DNA of 64,000 nt, from positions 1 to 64,000 of the forward strand of contig JBFWUM010000022.1 in the NCBI GenBank assembly GCA_050247255.1, in the 5' to 3' direction. The stretch is from JBFWUM01 sp050247255 (GTDB taxonomy: Bacteria > Acidobacteriota > Vicinamibacteria > Vicinamibacterales > UBA2999). The notes beneath the pieces are model-generated. The model was not told where the DNA came from. It worked only from the letters and a program-made list of their open reading frames with translations, and made no database searches. Positions within the stretch are counted from its first letter, which is position 1. The number at the start of each line of letters is the position of its first letter. Positions 17,623 through 25,230 of this stretch are shown here, in pieces. The position numbers and the translations under genes are program-made.

Positions 17623-18918
17623 ATGATAACATTTGCGTCGCTCGTGTACCTACCGTTCCAGCCTTCCGATACGGGGCTCGTCTGCGACGGCGTCAGCATT
17701 GAATCGATCGCCTCGAGTGCCGGCACGCCGCTCTACGTCTACAGCGCGCGCGGCATCGCCGAGGCCTATCGCGCCATCGACACCGCGTTTGCCGCGTACC
17801 CGCACGCCATCCATTACGCGCTCAAGGCCAACTCGACGCTGGCCATCGTCCGCCTGCTCCGATCGCTCGGCAGCAAGGCCGACGCGAACTCCGGCGGCGA
17901 GATCCAGGTGGCCGAACGCGCCGGGTTTTCACCCGCCGACGTCGTCTTCACCGGCGTCGGCAAGACGCGCGACGAGCTCGAATATGCGGTGTCGCGCGGC
18001 GTTGGCACGATCAACGCGGAATCTGCGGGTGAGCTCGATCGCCTCGGCGAGATCGCGCGTGCCCAGGGACGCGAGGCTCGTGTCGCGCTCCGGGTCAATC
18101 CCGACATCGACGCGAAGAGCCACCCGAACATTTCGACGGGATTGAAGGCCAATAAGTTCGGCGTCCCGCTGCAGGAGGCGCGAGAGATTTATCGGCAGCG
18201 GCGCTCGGTGCCCGGCTTGCGCTTCGTCGGCCTGCACGTGCACATCGGTTCGCAGATCACCACGCTGGAGCCGCTGCAGCGCGCGGCGCAGGTGCTGGTC
18301 GGCCTGGCGCTGGAGCTCAGGGACGATGGATTCGCGCTGGAACACCTGGACCTGGGCGGCGGCCTGGGGATCGCCTACGAAGGGCGGCCCATCATCGCCC
18401 CGGCGGCCTATGCCAGCGCGGTCATCCCCGAATTGAAACGCAGCGGGCTGCCGGTCGTCCTCGAGCCTGGGCGCGCCGTGGTCGGCCACTCGGGGGCGCT
18501 GGTGACCCGCGTGGTCGACACCAAGCGCTTCCTGCACTCGGGCGCCGAAGCGCAGGGCGCGAAGGCGGCCCGGCGCTTCGCGGTGCTCGACGCCGGCATG
18601 GGCGAGCTGATTCGGCCGGCGATGTACGGGTCGTACCACACCATCGTCCCGGTGCAGCCGCGTGGCGGCGAGCCGGGCGAGTGGGACGTCGTCGGGCCGA
18701 TCTGCGAGAGCAGCGACGTCTTCGCGCGCGACCGCACGCTGCCGGAGCTGGAAGTCGGCGACCTGGTCGCCATCCTCGACGCCGGCGCCTACGGGTCGGT
18801 CATGGGCTCGAACTACAACCGCCACATGCTGCCCGCCGAAGTGCTGGTCGAAGACGGCAAGTGGCGCATCATCCGCCGCCGCCAGACGCTTGACGACGTG
18901 CTGTCGTTGGAGTCGTGA
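17623..18918 (+). CDS. lysA: Diaminopimelate decarboxylase
   Basis: A fold-III PLP enzyme that makes L-lysine from meso-diaminopimelate. The PLP-binding Lys lies in HYALKANS (about residue 68); HVHIGSQI, DLGGGLGI, EPGRAVVG and CESSDVFARDR are the standard phosphate and substrate motifs, and the dimer-donated Cys lies in the last. Length 431 is typical. A GTG at 17644 (VYLPFQPSD) is an alternative start. The start region is only a few bases from the divergent sigma gene's likely start, so the two promoters must overlap each other's coding sequence. The stop overlaps tmk as GTGA. Confidence 0.96.
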   Translation: MITFASLVYLPFQPSDTGLVCDGVSIESIASSAGTPLYVYSARGIAEAYRAIDTAFAAYPHAIHYALKANSTLAIVRLLRSLGSKADANSGGEIQVAERAGFSPADVVFTGVGKTRDELEYAVSRGVGTINAESAGELDRLGEIARAQGREARVALRVNPDIDAKSHPNISTGLKANKFGVPLQEAREIYRQRRSVPGLRFVGLHVHIGSQITTLEPLQRAAQVLVGLALELRDDGFALEHLDLGGGLGIAYEGRPIIAPAAYASAVIPELKRSGLPVVLEPGRAVVGHSGALVTRVVDTKRFLHSGAEAQGAKAARRFAVLDAGMGELIRPAMYGSYHTIVPVQPRGGEPGEWDVVGPICESSDVFARDRTLPELEVGDLVAILDAGAYGSVMGSNYNRHMLPAEVLVEDGKWRIIRRRQTLDDVLSLES

Positions 18919-19538
18919 CGACGCCAGGCACCACGCCCCAGGCCCCAGGCACCGCCAGGCGTGGCCTGCTCATCGCCCTCGAAGGGCTGGATCAGAGCGG
19001 CAAGCAGACGCAGGCCGAGCGGCTTCGCGATCGGCTGACGGCGCTCGGACGGTCGGTGCGGCTGATCTCGTTCCCCGACTACACGACGCCGATCGGCACC
19101 GAGATCGGGCGCGCGCTTCGCAACGAGCGGGAGTGGGGCGCCGACGTCATGCAGCTGCTCTACGTCGCCAACCGCTACGAGTGGAAGCCGGAGATCGAGC
19201 GCGAGCGCGCCGCCGGCACCGTCCTCGTGTGCGATCGCTACCTGGCGTCGAGCATCGCCTACGGCGAGGCCCAGGGGCTGGATGCGGGCTGGCTCGCCGA
19301 GATCCAGAAATACCTGCCGCAGCCGGACCGCACGTTCCTGCTCGATATTCCCCCGGACGTCTCGGCGCGGCGAAAGACCGCCGACCGCGACAAGTACGAA
19401 CGCGACCTGGCGCTGCTCGGCCGGGTGCGCGCCAGCTACATCCGCCAGTCTGCCAACGGCTGGATCCGCCTCGACGCCGACCGCGATCGCGAGGCAGTTG
19501 CGGCGGACATCTTCGCCAGCGTTCAACCATTGCTGTAA
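18915..19538 (+). CDS. tmk: Thymidylate kinase
   Basis: A 207-residue dTMP kinase for dTTP synthesis. The P-loop is LEGLDQSGKQTQ, with Gln in place of the usual Gly/Ser, as in one known branch of the family. The DR(Y/x) motif is VLVCDRYLASSIAYG, and the LID region RRKTADRDKYERD follows. GTG 18915 overlaps the lysA stop. The first 15 residues (TTPGTTPQAPGTARR) precede the fold and are encoded by a CCAGGCACC-type repeat, so they are probably repeat-derived. The 3' end overlaps comF by 16 bases, convergent. Confidence 0.93.
   Translation: MTTPGTTPQAPGTARRGLLIALEGLDQSGKQTQAERLRDRLTALGRSVRLISFPDYTTPIGTEIGRALRNEREWGADVMQLLYVANRYEWKPEIERERAAGTVLVCDRYLASSIAYGEAQGLDAGWLAEIQKYLPQPDRTFLLDIPPDVSARRKTADRDKYERDLALLGRVRASYIRQSANGWIRLDADRDREAVAADIFASVQPLL
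18918..18962. repeat. CCAGGCACC-word repeat at the start of tmk
   Basis: The words CCAGGCACC, CCCCAGG and CCCCAGGCACC follow one another across the lysA/tmk junction and encode the unstructured first residues of Tmk. Confidence 0.6.
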
Positions 19539-20128
19539 CCAGGCACAACCGCGACGGTGACGGGCCGGACCTCCCGTACCCCCGCATCCCTCAGCACCGC
19601 CGAACAGGCCTCCAGCGTCGCACCGGTCGTGCGCACGTCGTCGACGAGCACGACGATGCGATCGCGCAGGTCATAGCGGGGCCAGGGCGACAGGCGCATC
19701 GAGCCGCGCATGTTCTGCTGCCGCGCATCCCGTGCGAGCCCCATCTGCTGCCGTGTCCAACGCACGCGCCAGAGCGCATGGATGACCGGCAGGCCGAGTT
19801 CGCCGGCGAGATCGGCCGCCTGGTTGAACCCGCGCTGCAGGCGGCGCCATGGGTGCAGCGGCACCGGCACGGCGCAATCGGCATCCTCCAGGAGATCGCC
19901 GGCCGCCGCGCGCATCAGGGCCGCAAGGGGACGGGCCAGCGAGCGGCGCCCTTCGTACTTGAAGGCGTGGATGATGTCGCGCAGCGCGCCGTCGTAAGCG
20001 TAGGCACGCAGCGCAGGTAACGGGGTGACGCGCAGCCAGCAGGTGGGGCACACCGGGCCGCGTGAAGGGTTGGCCAGCGGCGCGTGGCAGGCGGCGCAGC
20101 AGGGCGCCAACGCCAGGGTCAACGCCAC
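19523..20128 (-). CDS. comF: ComF family phosphoribosyltransferase-like protein
   Basis: A 201-residue protein with an N-terminal double zinc ribbon (CCAACH and CPTCW), the YDGALRDIIHAFKYEGRRSLA linker, and a type I PRTase fold with the PRPP loop VVLVDDVRTTGATL. ComF works with DprA-linked natural transformation (ssDNA import, ComFA/PriA partners); in many genomes it is called an amidophosphoribosyltransferase homologue. GTG 20128 is chosen because the sequence upstream is the CTTCCGCC repeat and the rsfS end. The last gene of the rplU-rpmA-obg-nadD-rsfS run. Confidence 0.88.
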   Translation of the reverse strand: MALTLALAPCCAACHAPLANPSRGPVCPTCWLRVTPLPALRAYAYDGALRDIIHAFKYEGRRSLARPLAALMRAAAGDLLEDADCAVPVPLHPWRRLQRGFNQAADLAGELGLPVIHALWRVRWTRQQMGLARDARQQNMRGSMRLSPWPRYDLRDRIVVLVDDVRTTGATLEACSAVLRDAGVREVRPVTVAVVPGYSNG

Positions 20129-20147
20129 GTCGAGCCACCACCGGTGG

Positions 20148-20167
20148 CTTCCGCCTTCAAGCGGAAG
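20148..20167. repeat. CTTCCGCC hairpin repeat between rsfS and comF
   Basis: CTTCCGC and GCGGAAG arms with loop CTTCAA, preceded by CCACCACCGGTGG. Same family as the uvrA insertion. Confidence 0.75.
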
Positions 20168-20172
20168 CGAGG

Positions 20173-20601
20173 CTATGCTTCTGCCGGAACCTCGATTCGC
20201 TCGGCGCTCCCCCAGAGCCGTTCCAGGCCGTAAAACGCGCGGCAGTCCGGGCTGAAGACGTGGACGACGAAGTTGAAGTAGTCGAGCAGGATCCATTCGG
20301 ATTTCTGCACCCCTTCCGACAGCGCCGGTCGTTCCCCGAGGTCGTTTCGCAGCGTGTCCTCGACCGCGTCGGCAATCGCGTTGATCTGCCGCGCGTTGTT
20401 GCCGGTGCAGATCACGAAGTAGTCGGTGAACCCGCCCGCCTTGCGCAGGTCGAGGACGACGATGTCGGCCGCCTTCTTGTCTTGCGCGCTGCGCACCGCG
20501 GCGCCCACCGCCCTGGGGAGGCGCGGCGTCCGCGGCTTCGCCGCCGTTCGCTTCGGGGTTGCGGCCGCCGGCTTAGCGGCCCGCGTGTTCGTCTTCGCCA
20601 T
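20173..20601 (-). CDS. rsfS: Ribosomal silencing factor RsfS
   Basis: A 142-residue protein with the RsfS/Iojap fold at residues 40-135: DIVVLDLRKAGGFTDYFVICTGNNARQI and the C-terminal WILLDYFNFVVHVFSPDCRAFYGLERLW. It binds L14 and blocks subunit joining in starvation. A basic Ala/Lys/Pro-rich extension (residues 1-35) precedes the domain. The start overlaps the nadD end by 29 bases; the nadD-rsfS order is widely conserved. Confidence 0.95.
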   Translation of the reverse strand: MAKTNTRAAKPAAATPKRTAAKPRTPRLPRAVGAAVRSAQDKKAADIVVLDLRKAGGFTDYFVICTGNNARQINAIADAVEDTLRNDLGERPALSEGVQKSEWILLDYFNFVVHVFSPDCRAFYGLERLWGSAERIEVPAEA

Positions 20602-21220
20602 GCAAGCGTCCTACCGCTCCATAGAGGTGATGCGCGAGGATGTGCCGTGCCACCGCCGCCGGCACGAGGTCGTCGATCGGCTGCCCCGCGCGCAGCCGCT
20701 GCCGAATGAGCGTGGACGAGACGTCCCGCGTGTCGGCATTGAGCAGGATGATGCTGGTGCGGGCCGACAACTCCGGGTTACGCGCCACCGCCTCCTCGGG
20801 CGTCGTGCCCCGCCTCGCCACCACCACGAAGTTCGCCCCGTCCAGCACGCGTGGATAGTCGCGCCACGTGGCAACTTCTGCGAACGCGTCGGCGCCGAGG
20901 ATGAAGAACAGCTGCGATGCCGCCCATCCCTGTTCGTGCAGCGCGCGAAGCGTGTCCACGGTGTACGAGGCCCCGTCACGCAGCAGTTCCATGTCCGACA
21001 CGCGATACCGGTCGCAGCCGCTCACCGCCAGCGCCGCCATCGCGAAGCGGTGGAACGGCGTGGCGAGCGGATCGACGGGGCGGTGCGGCGGATCGTGCGA
21101 GGGGATGAACAGCACCTCGTCGAGCGCCAGCGCCGCGCAGGCCGCGCCGGCCGCATCGAGATGTCCGTAGTGGATCGGGTCGAACGTGCCGCCGAGCACG
21201 CCCAGGCTGCGCCCGTTCAT
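20573..21220 (-). CDS. nadD: Nicotinate-nucleotide adenylyltransferase
   Basis: A 215-residue NAD biosynthesis enzyme that adenylates nicotinic acid mononucleotide. The nucleotidyltransferase motif GGTFDPIHYGHL is at residues 9-20 and the second motif DVSSTLIRQRL near residue 175; FIPSHDPPHRP binds the nucleotide. ATG 21220 overlaps the obg stop as ATGA, so it is co-translated with the GTPase. Upstream in-frame sequence only shadows obg. Confidence 0.95.
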   Translation of the reverse strand: MNGRSLGVLGGTFDPIHYGHLDAAGAACAALALDEVLFIPSHDPPHRPVDPLATPFHRFAMAALAVSGCDRYRVSDMELLRDGASYTVDTLRALHEQGWAASQLFFILGADAFAEVATWRDYPRVLDGANFVVVARRGTTPEEAVARNPELSARTSIILLNADTRDVSSTLIRQRLRAGQPIDDLVPAAVARHILAHHLYGAVGRLHGEDEHAGR

Positions 21221-22314
21221 GCGTCGCGCCGCCGGCGCGCGGCAGCAATGAGGTCGGGCCCTTCGCCTTCGTCGGTCGTGGCCGCGTCCGGCGGCGGCAC
21301 CTCGCGGATCGCGACAATCTGCCGCCACATCGCCTCGAGCAGCACGTCGACGCCTTCGCCGGTCACGCCCGAGATGCGGAAGAAGGGAAGATCCTTCCCC
21401 GTCACGTGCGCTTCGAGGCTGGTCAGGCGATCGGGCTCGTCGAGCGAGTCGATCTTGTTCGCGCAGACCAGCGTCGGCTTGGCGGCGACCGCCGGGTCGA
21501 ACAGCTCCAGCTCACGCTGGATGACGTCGAAATCCTCCACCGGATCGCGGCCCGAGGCGCTCGACACGTCCACCAGGTGGACCAGCACCTTCGTCCGTTC
21601 GATGTGGCGCAGGAACCGGTCGCCGAGCCCGTGGCCCTCGTGCGCGCCGGCAATCAGCCCCGGCACGTCGGCGACGACGAAGCTGCGATCGCCCGACAGG
21701 CTGACCACGCCGAGGTTCGGCGCGAGGGTCGTGAAGGGGTAGTCGGCGATCTTCGGCCGCGCCGCCGAAATCCGGGAGATGAGCGTGGACTTGCCGGCGT
21801 TTGGGAAGCCGACCAGGCCGACGTCGGCCAGCAGCTTCAGCTCGAGGCGCAGGAAGCGCTCCTCGCCTGCTTCGCCCGGCTCGGTGCGGCGGGGCGCGCG
21901 GTTGGTCGACGAGACGAAGCGCGCGTTGCCGCGGCCGCCGCGGCCGCCTTTCGCGACGAGCACGCGCTGGCCTTCCTCGGTCAGGTCGGCAATCGGCGTC
22001 AGCGCCCCGCTGGCTGGATCCTTCTCGAAGACGACGGTGCCGACCGGCACCGTCACGTCGAGGTCGTCGGCGGTGAAGCCGGTGCGGTTGGCCCCCTGGC
22101 CATGCTGGCCGTTGCGCGCCTCGAACTCGGGATGGAAACGGAAGTCGACGAGCGTATTCTTGCCGCGCATGGCGACGATGAAGACCGAGCCGCCGGCGCC
22201 GCCGTCGCCGCCGTCAGGACCGCCGCGCGGGACGAATTTCTCGCGCCGGAAGCTCAGGCAGCCACGGCCGCCGTCGCCGGCCGCCACGTGGATGTCCACC
22301 TCGTCGACGAACAT
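21217..22314 (-). CDS. obgE: Obg/CgtA GTPase
   Basis: A 365-residue ribosome-assembly GTPase. The glycine-rich Obg fold covers residues 1-158 (AAGDGGRGCLSFRREKFVPRGG), the G domain 160-330 with Walker A GFPNAGKSTLIS, DVPGLIAGA as G3 and NKID as G4. There is no extra OCT domain; the protein ends in a charged tail with RRRRDA. It follows rpmA after a 140-base spacer filled with palindromic repeats. Confidence 0.97.
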   Translation of the reverse strand: MFVDEVDIHVAAGDGGRGCLSFRREKFVPRGGPDGGDGGAGGSVFIVAMRGKNTLVDFRFHPEFEARNGQHGQGANRTGFTADDLDVTVPVGTVVFEKDPASGALTPIADLTEEGQRVLVAKGGRGGRGNARFVSSTNRAPRRTEPGEAGEERFLRLELKLLADVGLVGFPNAGKSTLISRISAARPKIADYPFTTLAPNLGVVSLSGDRSFVVADVPGLIAGAHEGHGLGDRFLRHIERTKVLVHLVDVSSASGRDPVEDFDVIQRELELFDPAVAAKPTLVCANKIDSLDEPDRLTSLEAHVTGKDLPFFRISGVTGEGVDVLLEAMWRQIVAIREVPPPDAATTDEGEGPDLIAAARRRRDA

Positions 22315-22348
22315 CGATCTTCAGTATAGGAGGGAATGCAGACGGAGC

Positions 22349-22449
22349 CCGAGACTTCAGTCTCGACCGGAGCCCGAGACTTCAGTCTCGGAGGGGGAGC
22401 CGGCACTGAAGTGCCGGGCTCCGTACGACTGGAGCCCGAGACTTCTCGG
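22349..22449. repeat. Cluster of four CCGAGACT-type palindromic repeats
   Basis: Copies at 22349-22365 (CCGAGACTTCAGTCTCG), 22374-22391 (CCGAGACTTCAGTCTCGG), 22400-22417 (CCGGCACTGAAGTGCCGG) and a shortened one at 22436-22449 (CCGAGACTTCTCGG). The third keeps pairing although both arms changed. They fill the spacer between rpmA and obg. Confidence 0.9.
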
Positions 22450-22455
22450 CTCGAG

Positions 22456-22713
22456 TTACTCGACCGGCAGGACGCTGATCTTGCGGCCGTGCTGGCCGTG
22501 GTCCTCGAACCGGACCTTGCCGTCGATCTTCGCGAACAGGCTGTGGTCCTTCGCCAGCCCCACGTTGAGGCCGGGCTCGAAGCGGCGGCCCTTCTGCCGC
22601 ACCAGGATCGATCCGCCGGTGACGAGATTGCCGTCGTGGCGCTTCACGCCGAGCCGCTGCGCGTTGCTGTCGCGGCCGTTGCGTGAGCTGCCCTGTCCCT
22701 TTTTATGAGCCAT
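22456..22713 (-). CDS. rpmA: 50S ribosomal protein L27
   Basis: An 85-residue protein of normal length, with the standard MAHKKGQGSSRNGRDS start, whose N-terminus reaches the peptidyl-transferase centre, and GSILVRQKGRRFEPG. There is no cleavable N-terminal extension as in Firmicutes. Nine bases after rplU. Confidence 0.97.
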   Translation of the reverse strand: MAHKKGQGSSRNGRDSNAQRLGVKRHDGNLVTGGSILVRQKGRRFEPGLNVGLAKDHSLFAKIDGKVRFEDHGQHGRKISVLPVE

Positions 22714-22722
22714 TGCTGAACC

Positions 22723-23037
22723 CTACGCCTGGATGTCGGTAATGCGCACGCGGGTGAAGATGCTGCGGTGGCCGCGCGTCTTGCGGAACCCCTTGCGGCG
22801 CTTCTTCTTGAACACGAGCAGCTTCTTGCCACGCGCCTCGCCGTCGACCACGCCCACAACCCTGGCGTTGGCGACGAACGGCGCGCCGGCGAGCACCTCG
22901 CCCGCGTCCTTCTCGACCAGCAGGACCTGGTCGAACGTGAACTCGGAACCCGTTTCGCCGGGCGTCCCGTCGATTTCGACAACGGCGCCGGGGGTCACCT
23001 TGAGCTGGCGGCCGCGGGCCTGGATGATCGCGTACAC
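22723..23037 (-). CDS. rplU: 50S ribosomal protein L21
   Basis: A 104-residue 23S rRNA-binding protein: YAIIQARGRQLKVTPGAVVEID and the C-terminal KKKRRKGFRKTRGHRSIFTRVRITDI. GTG 23037 gives the normal MYAII start; the earlier in-frame option lies 16 codons upstream in non-conserved sequence. It heads the conserved order rplU-rpmA-obg-nadD-rsfS. Confidence 0.96.
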   Translation of the reverse strand: MYAIIQARGRQLKVTPGAVVEIDGTPGETGSEFTFDQVLLVEKDAGEVLAGAPFVANARVVGVVDGEARGKKLLVFKKKRRKGFRKTRGHRSIFTRVRITDIQA

Positions 23038-23111
23038 GAGCGTTACCTCAGATATGGTGCATGTCGGCCCGAAACGGGCGGACACAAAGGATTTAGCTTA
23101 ACAGAGGCTGA

Positions 23112-23136
23112 GGCGCCCCGTAAAGGGGTGCCCCTA
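23112..23136. repeat. GGCACCCC/GGGG hairpin repeat, inverted, at the end of a lipoprotein gene
   Basis: On the minus strand it reads TAGGGGCACCCC, TTTAC, GGGGCGCC. The TAG at its edge (23134-23136) is the stop codon of the lipoprotein gene. Same family as 9453 and 44693. Confidence 0.85.
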
Positions 23137-23931
23137 CTGCAGGAGGACCCGGGTTCCCTTGATTTTCTGGCTGCTCAGCGTGCTCAGGAAACTGGGCAGC
23201 AGGCGGTCCATCAGCTCGAAATACGACGAGAGCGCCGGGGTGCTCTGGTTGGCCGGGTAGAGCACCTCTTCGGTGAAGGTCTCCGAGTAGAGGGTCGTCC
23301 CCGTGCGGCCGTCGATGAAGATGAATTTCGGCTTCAGCCGGAACCCCTTGCGCTCCATGTAGGTGCGCACCGGCACGACGCGGCGGCGGCCGACGGCGTC
23401 ATAGACCTCCTGCTCGCGCTGGACGAACCCGGACCGCGACGCCGGCGTGAACATGACCGTGCCGGTGACGATGAGCGGGTTCTGGTATTCCTCGCCGATC
23501 CGCTTCCAGTACTCGACGTCGGCGAACAGGTGCTCGTACGGCTCGAGGTCCTTCTCGTCGCGGATGGCGCCGGCCTGGCCGGCGGCCTGCTGGCCCGTAT
23601 TCGCGGCGGGCTGCGGCGTGTCCACCGGGGCGGCGGCCGCGGCGATGTCTTCGGCGGCGACGTCCATCAGCGGCAGCGTGTCGGCGTCGATGACGCGCAG
23701 CTCGGACCTGTTGCGCAACTGGCTGCGGAGCAGCCGCGTCGTCTCGAGGTTGCCGTCGACGTCATCGGTCCCGCCGGTGATGAAGCCGGCAATCAGGACG
23801 CGTTCGAAGGACGATACGTCGAGCTTCGGCTTGATCGGCGTTTCGATCGGGATCTCGTAATAGCTGGCGCAGCCCGCGAGGACGAGCGCCGCCACGAGAC
23901 TACTGGCTATCCGAGCGTGTCGTCCGGTCAT
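23134..23931 (-). CDS. Lipoprotein of unknown function
   Basis: A 265-residue lipoprotein: signal SSLVAALVLAGC puts lipidated Cys near residue 21. The body includes FERVLIAGFITGGTDDVDGNLETTRLLRSQL and VIDADTLPL, reminiscent of CsgG/LpoB-like or GNA1162-type outer-membrane lipoproteins that assemble nucleotide-binding-like folds, and a later GRTGTTLYSETFTEE strand pair. A low-complexity Ala/Gln insert (residues 100-125) splits the domain. It shares an operon with the upstream TPR protein (32-base overlap). Function not assignable; a CsgG-like fold is inference. Confidence 0.75.
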   Translation of the reverse strand: MTGRHARIASSLVAALVLAGCASYYEIPIETPIKPKLDVSSFERVLIAGFITGGTDDVDGNLETTRLLRSQLRNRSELRVIDADTLPLMDVAAEDIAAAAAPVDTPQPAANTGQQAAGQAGAIRDEKDLEPYEHLFADVEYWKRIGEEYQNPLIVTGTVMFTPASRSGFVQREQEVYDAVGRRRVVPVRTYMERKGFRLKPKFIFIDGRTGTTLYSETFTEEVLYPANQSTPALSSYFELMDRLLPSFLSTLSSQKIKGTRVLLQ

Positions 23932-24253
23932 TGATTTCCCTGAAAAGTTCGAAGTTCTGCCGGATGTAGAGATTGTTGGGCTCGAGCTCGAGCGCCTTCT
24001 CGTAGGCGACGCGGGCCTTCTCGAGATCGCCCTCGTGCTCGTAGGCAATCGCGAGGTTGTTGTGCGCCGGCGCGTAGCCCGGGTCGATTTCGACGGCGCG
24101 CTCCCAGCGGTAGATGGCCTCGCGCCACAGGCCGCGCTGCGCCACGGCAATGCCGAACTCCACCTGCTTCTTCGCATCGTCGCGCGCGTCCGCCGCGAGC
24201 GGGGCCACGGCGCCGCCAAGCAGGACAGCGATGAGAAGCGCGTGAAATTTCAT
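23900..24253 (-). CDS. Exported TPR protein
   Basis: A 117-residue secreted protein with a signal peptide (HALLIAVLLGGAVAPLAADA) and two to three TPR units (KQVEFGIAVAQRGLWREAIYRWERAVEIDP, then AHNNLAIAYEHEGDLEKARVAYEKALELEP). It is a protein-protein interaction module, probably partnering the overlapping downstream lipoprotein. ATG 24253 is followed by a good signal sequence. The assembly gap lies just upstream, so the promoter is not visible. Confidence 0.85.
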   Translation of the reverse strand: MKFHALLIAVLLGGAVAPLAADARDDAKKQVEFGIAVAQRGLWREAIYRWERAVEIDPGYAPAHNNLAIAYEHEGDLEKARVAYEKALELEPNNLYIRQNFELFREINDRTTRSDSQ

Positions 24254-24280
24254 GGCGTTTCGGCTCACGGTTCGACCCAC

Positions 24281-24380
24281 NNNNNNNNNNNNNNNNNNNN
24301 NNNNNNNNNNNNNNNNNNNNNNNNNNNNNNNNNNNNNNNNNNNNNNNNNNNNNNNNNNNNNNNNNNNNNNNNNNNNNNNN
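24281..24380. other. Assembly gap (100 N)
   Basis: One hundred N bases. Unlike the two later gaps, the flanks share no duplicated sequence, so missing DNA is likely, including the first part of dprA. Confidence 0.95.
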
Positions 24381-25207
24381 CGCTGCTGCCGATCGCGCGT
24401 TGCCCGGACACCCTCTTCTATCAGGGCGATCTCGACACGCTGCGGTTACCGGCGGTGGCGATTGTCGGATCGCGCGCGGCGACGGCCGTCGGCCTCGAAA
24501 CCGCGGCGCGGCTTGCCGAGGGACTGGCCGCGCACGGCGTGTGCGTGGTGAGCGGCCTCGCGCGCGGCGTGGATTCGGCGGCCCATCGCGGCGCGCTGCG
24601 CGGCGGCGGCCGCACGATCGCGGTGCTCGGGTCGGGACTCGACGTGATCTATCCGGCGGAGCACACCGGCCTTGCCGGGGAGATCGCGGCGCAGGGGCTG
24701 GTGCTGAGCGAGTATCCGCCCGGGACGCTGCCGACCGCGTTTCACTTCCCGCTGCGCAACCGGTTGATCAGCGGTTTGTCGCGGGCCGTCGTGGTCGTCG
24801 AGGCGCACGAGCAGTCGGGGTCACTCCTCACGGCCGGCTTTGCCCTCGATCAGGGGCGGGAGGTCATGGCCGTGCCGGGGAACGTCCTGTCCGGACGCAA
24901 CCGCGGCGGGCATGCCCTGTTGCGGGATGGGGCAAAGATTGTCGAGAGTGCGGACGATATCGTGTGGGAACTCGGACTGGCGCCGCGGCCGGCGCCGGAC
25001 GCGCCTGGCGGACTAAGCGTTTCGTCGTCAACGATTTGTAAGGATCCGGTGCTGCGCGTGATGGATGTTGGACACCCCTATGATCTCGACGCCCTGGCGG
25101 CCGCATCGGGGCTCGAAGGGGCCCGGCTGCTGCCCCGGCTTCTTGACCTGGAGTTGCAGGGGGCCATCCGGCGGGCGCCGGGCGGCCGTTTCTTGCGTTC
25201 CGCATGA
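24381..25207 (+). CDS. dprA: DNA-processing protein DprA, 5' end lost in gap
   Basis: The frame is open out of the gap. DprA binds incoming single-stranded DNA during transformation and loads RecA. The Rossmann-like core is clear: VAIVGSRAAT, VSGLARGVDSAAHRGAL, TIAVLGSGLDVIYPAEH, FHFPLRNRLISGLS, AVVVVEAHEQSGSLLTA. The C-terminal winged helix is present (DALAAASGLEGARLLPRLLDLELQGAIRR). Only the N-terminal SAM-like part is missing. It is followed 23 bases later by topA, the widely conserved dprA-topA order. Confidence 0.95.
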
Positions 25208-25230
25208 CCGTGTTAGTGTGATTTTCCGGC

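Noticed and set aside
23325..23345. GGCTTCAGCCGGAA in the lipoprotein gene resembles a decayed CTTCCGGC hairpin
   Set aside because: One arm lacks a base and the peptide (GFRLKPKF) fits the surrounding strand pattern, so it may simply be native coding sequence.
24254..24380. Possible 127-bp duplication around the first gap, as at the other two
   Set aside because: The sequences on either side share no repeated segment, so this gap likely hides missing sequence.
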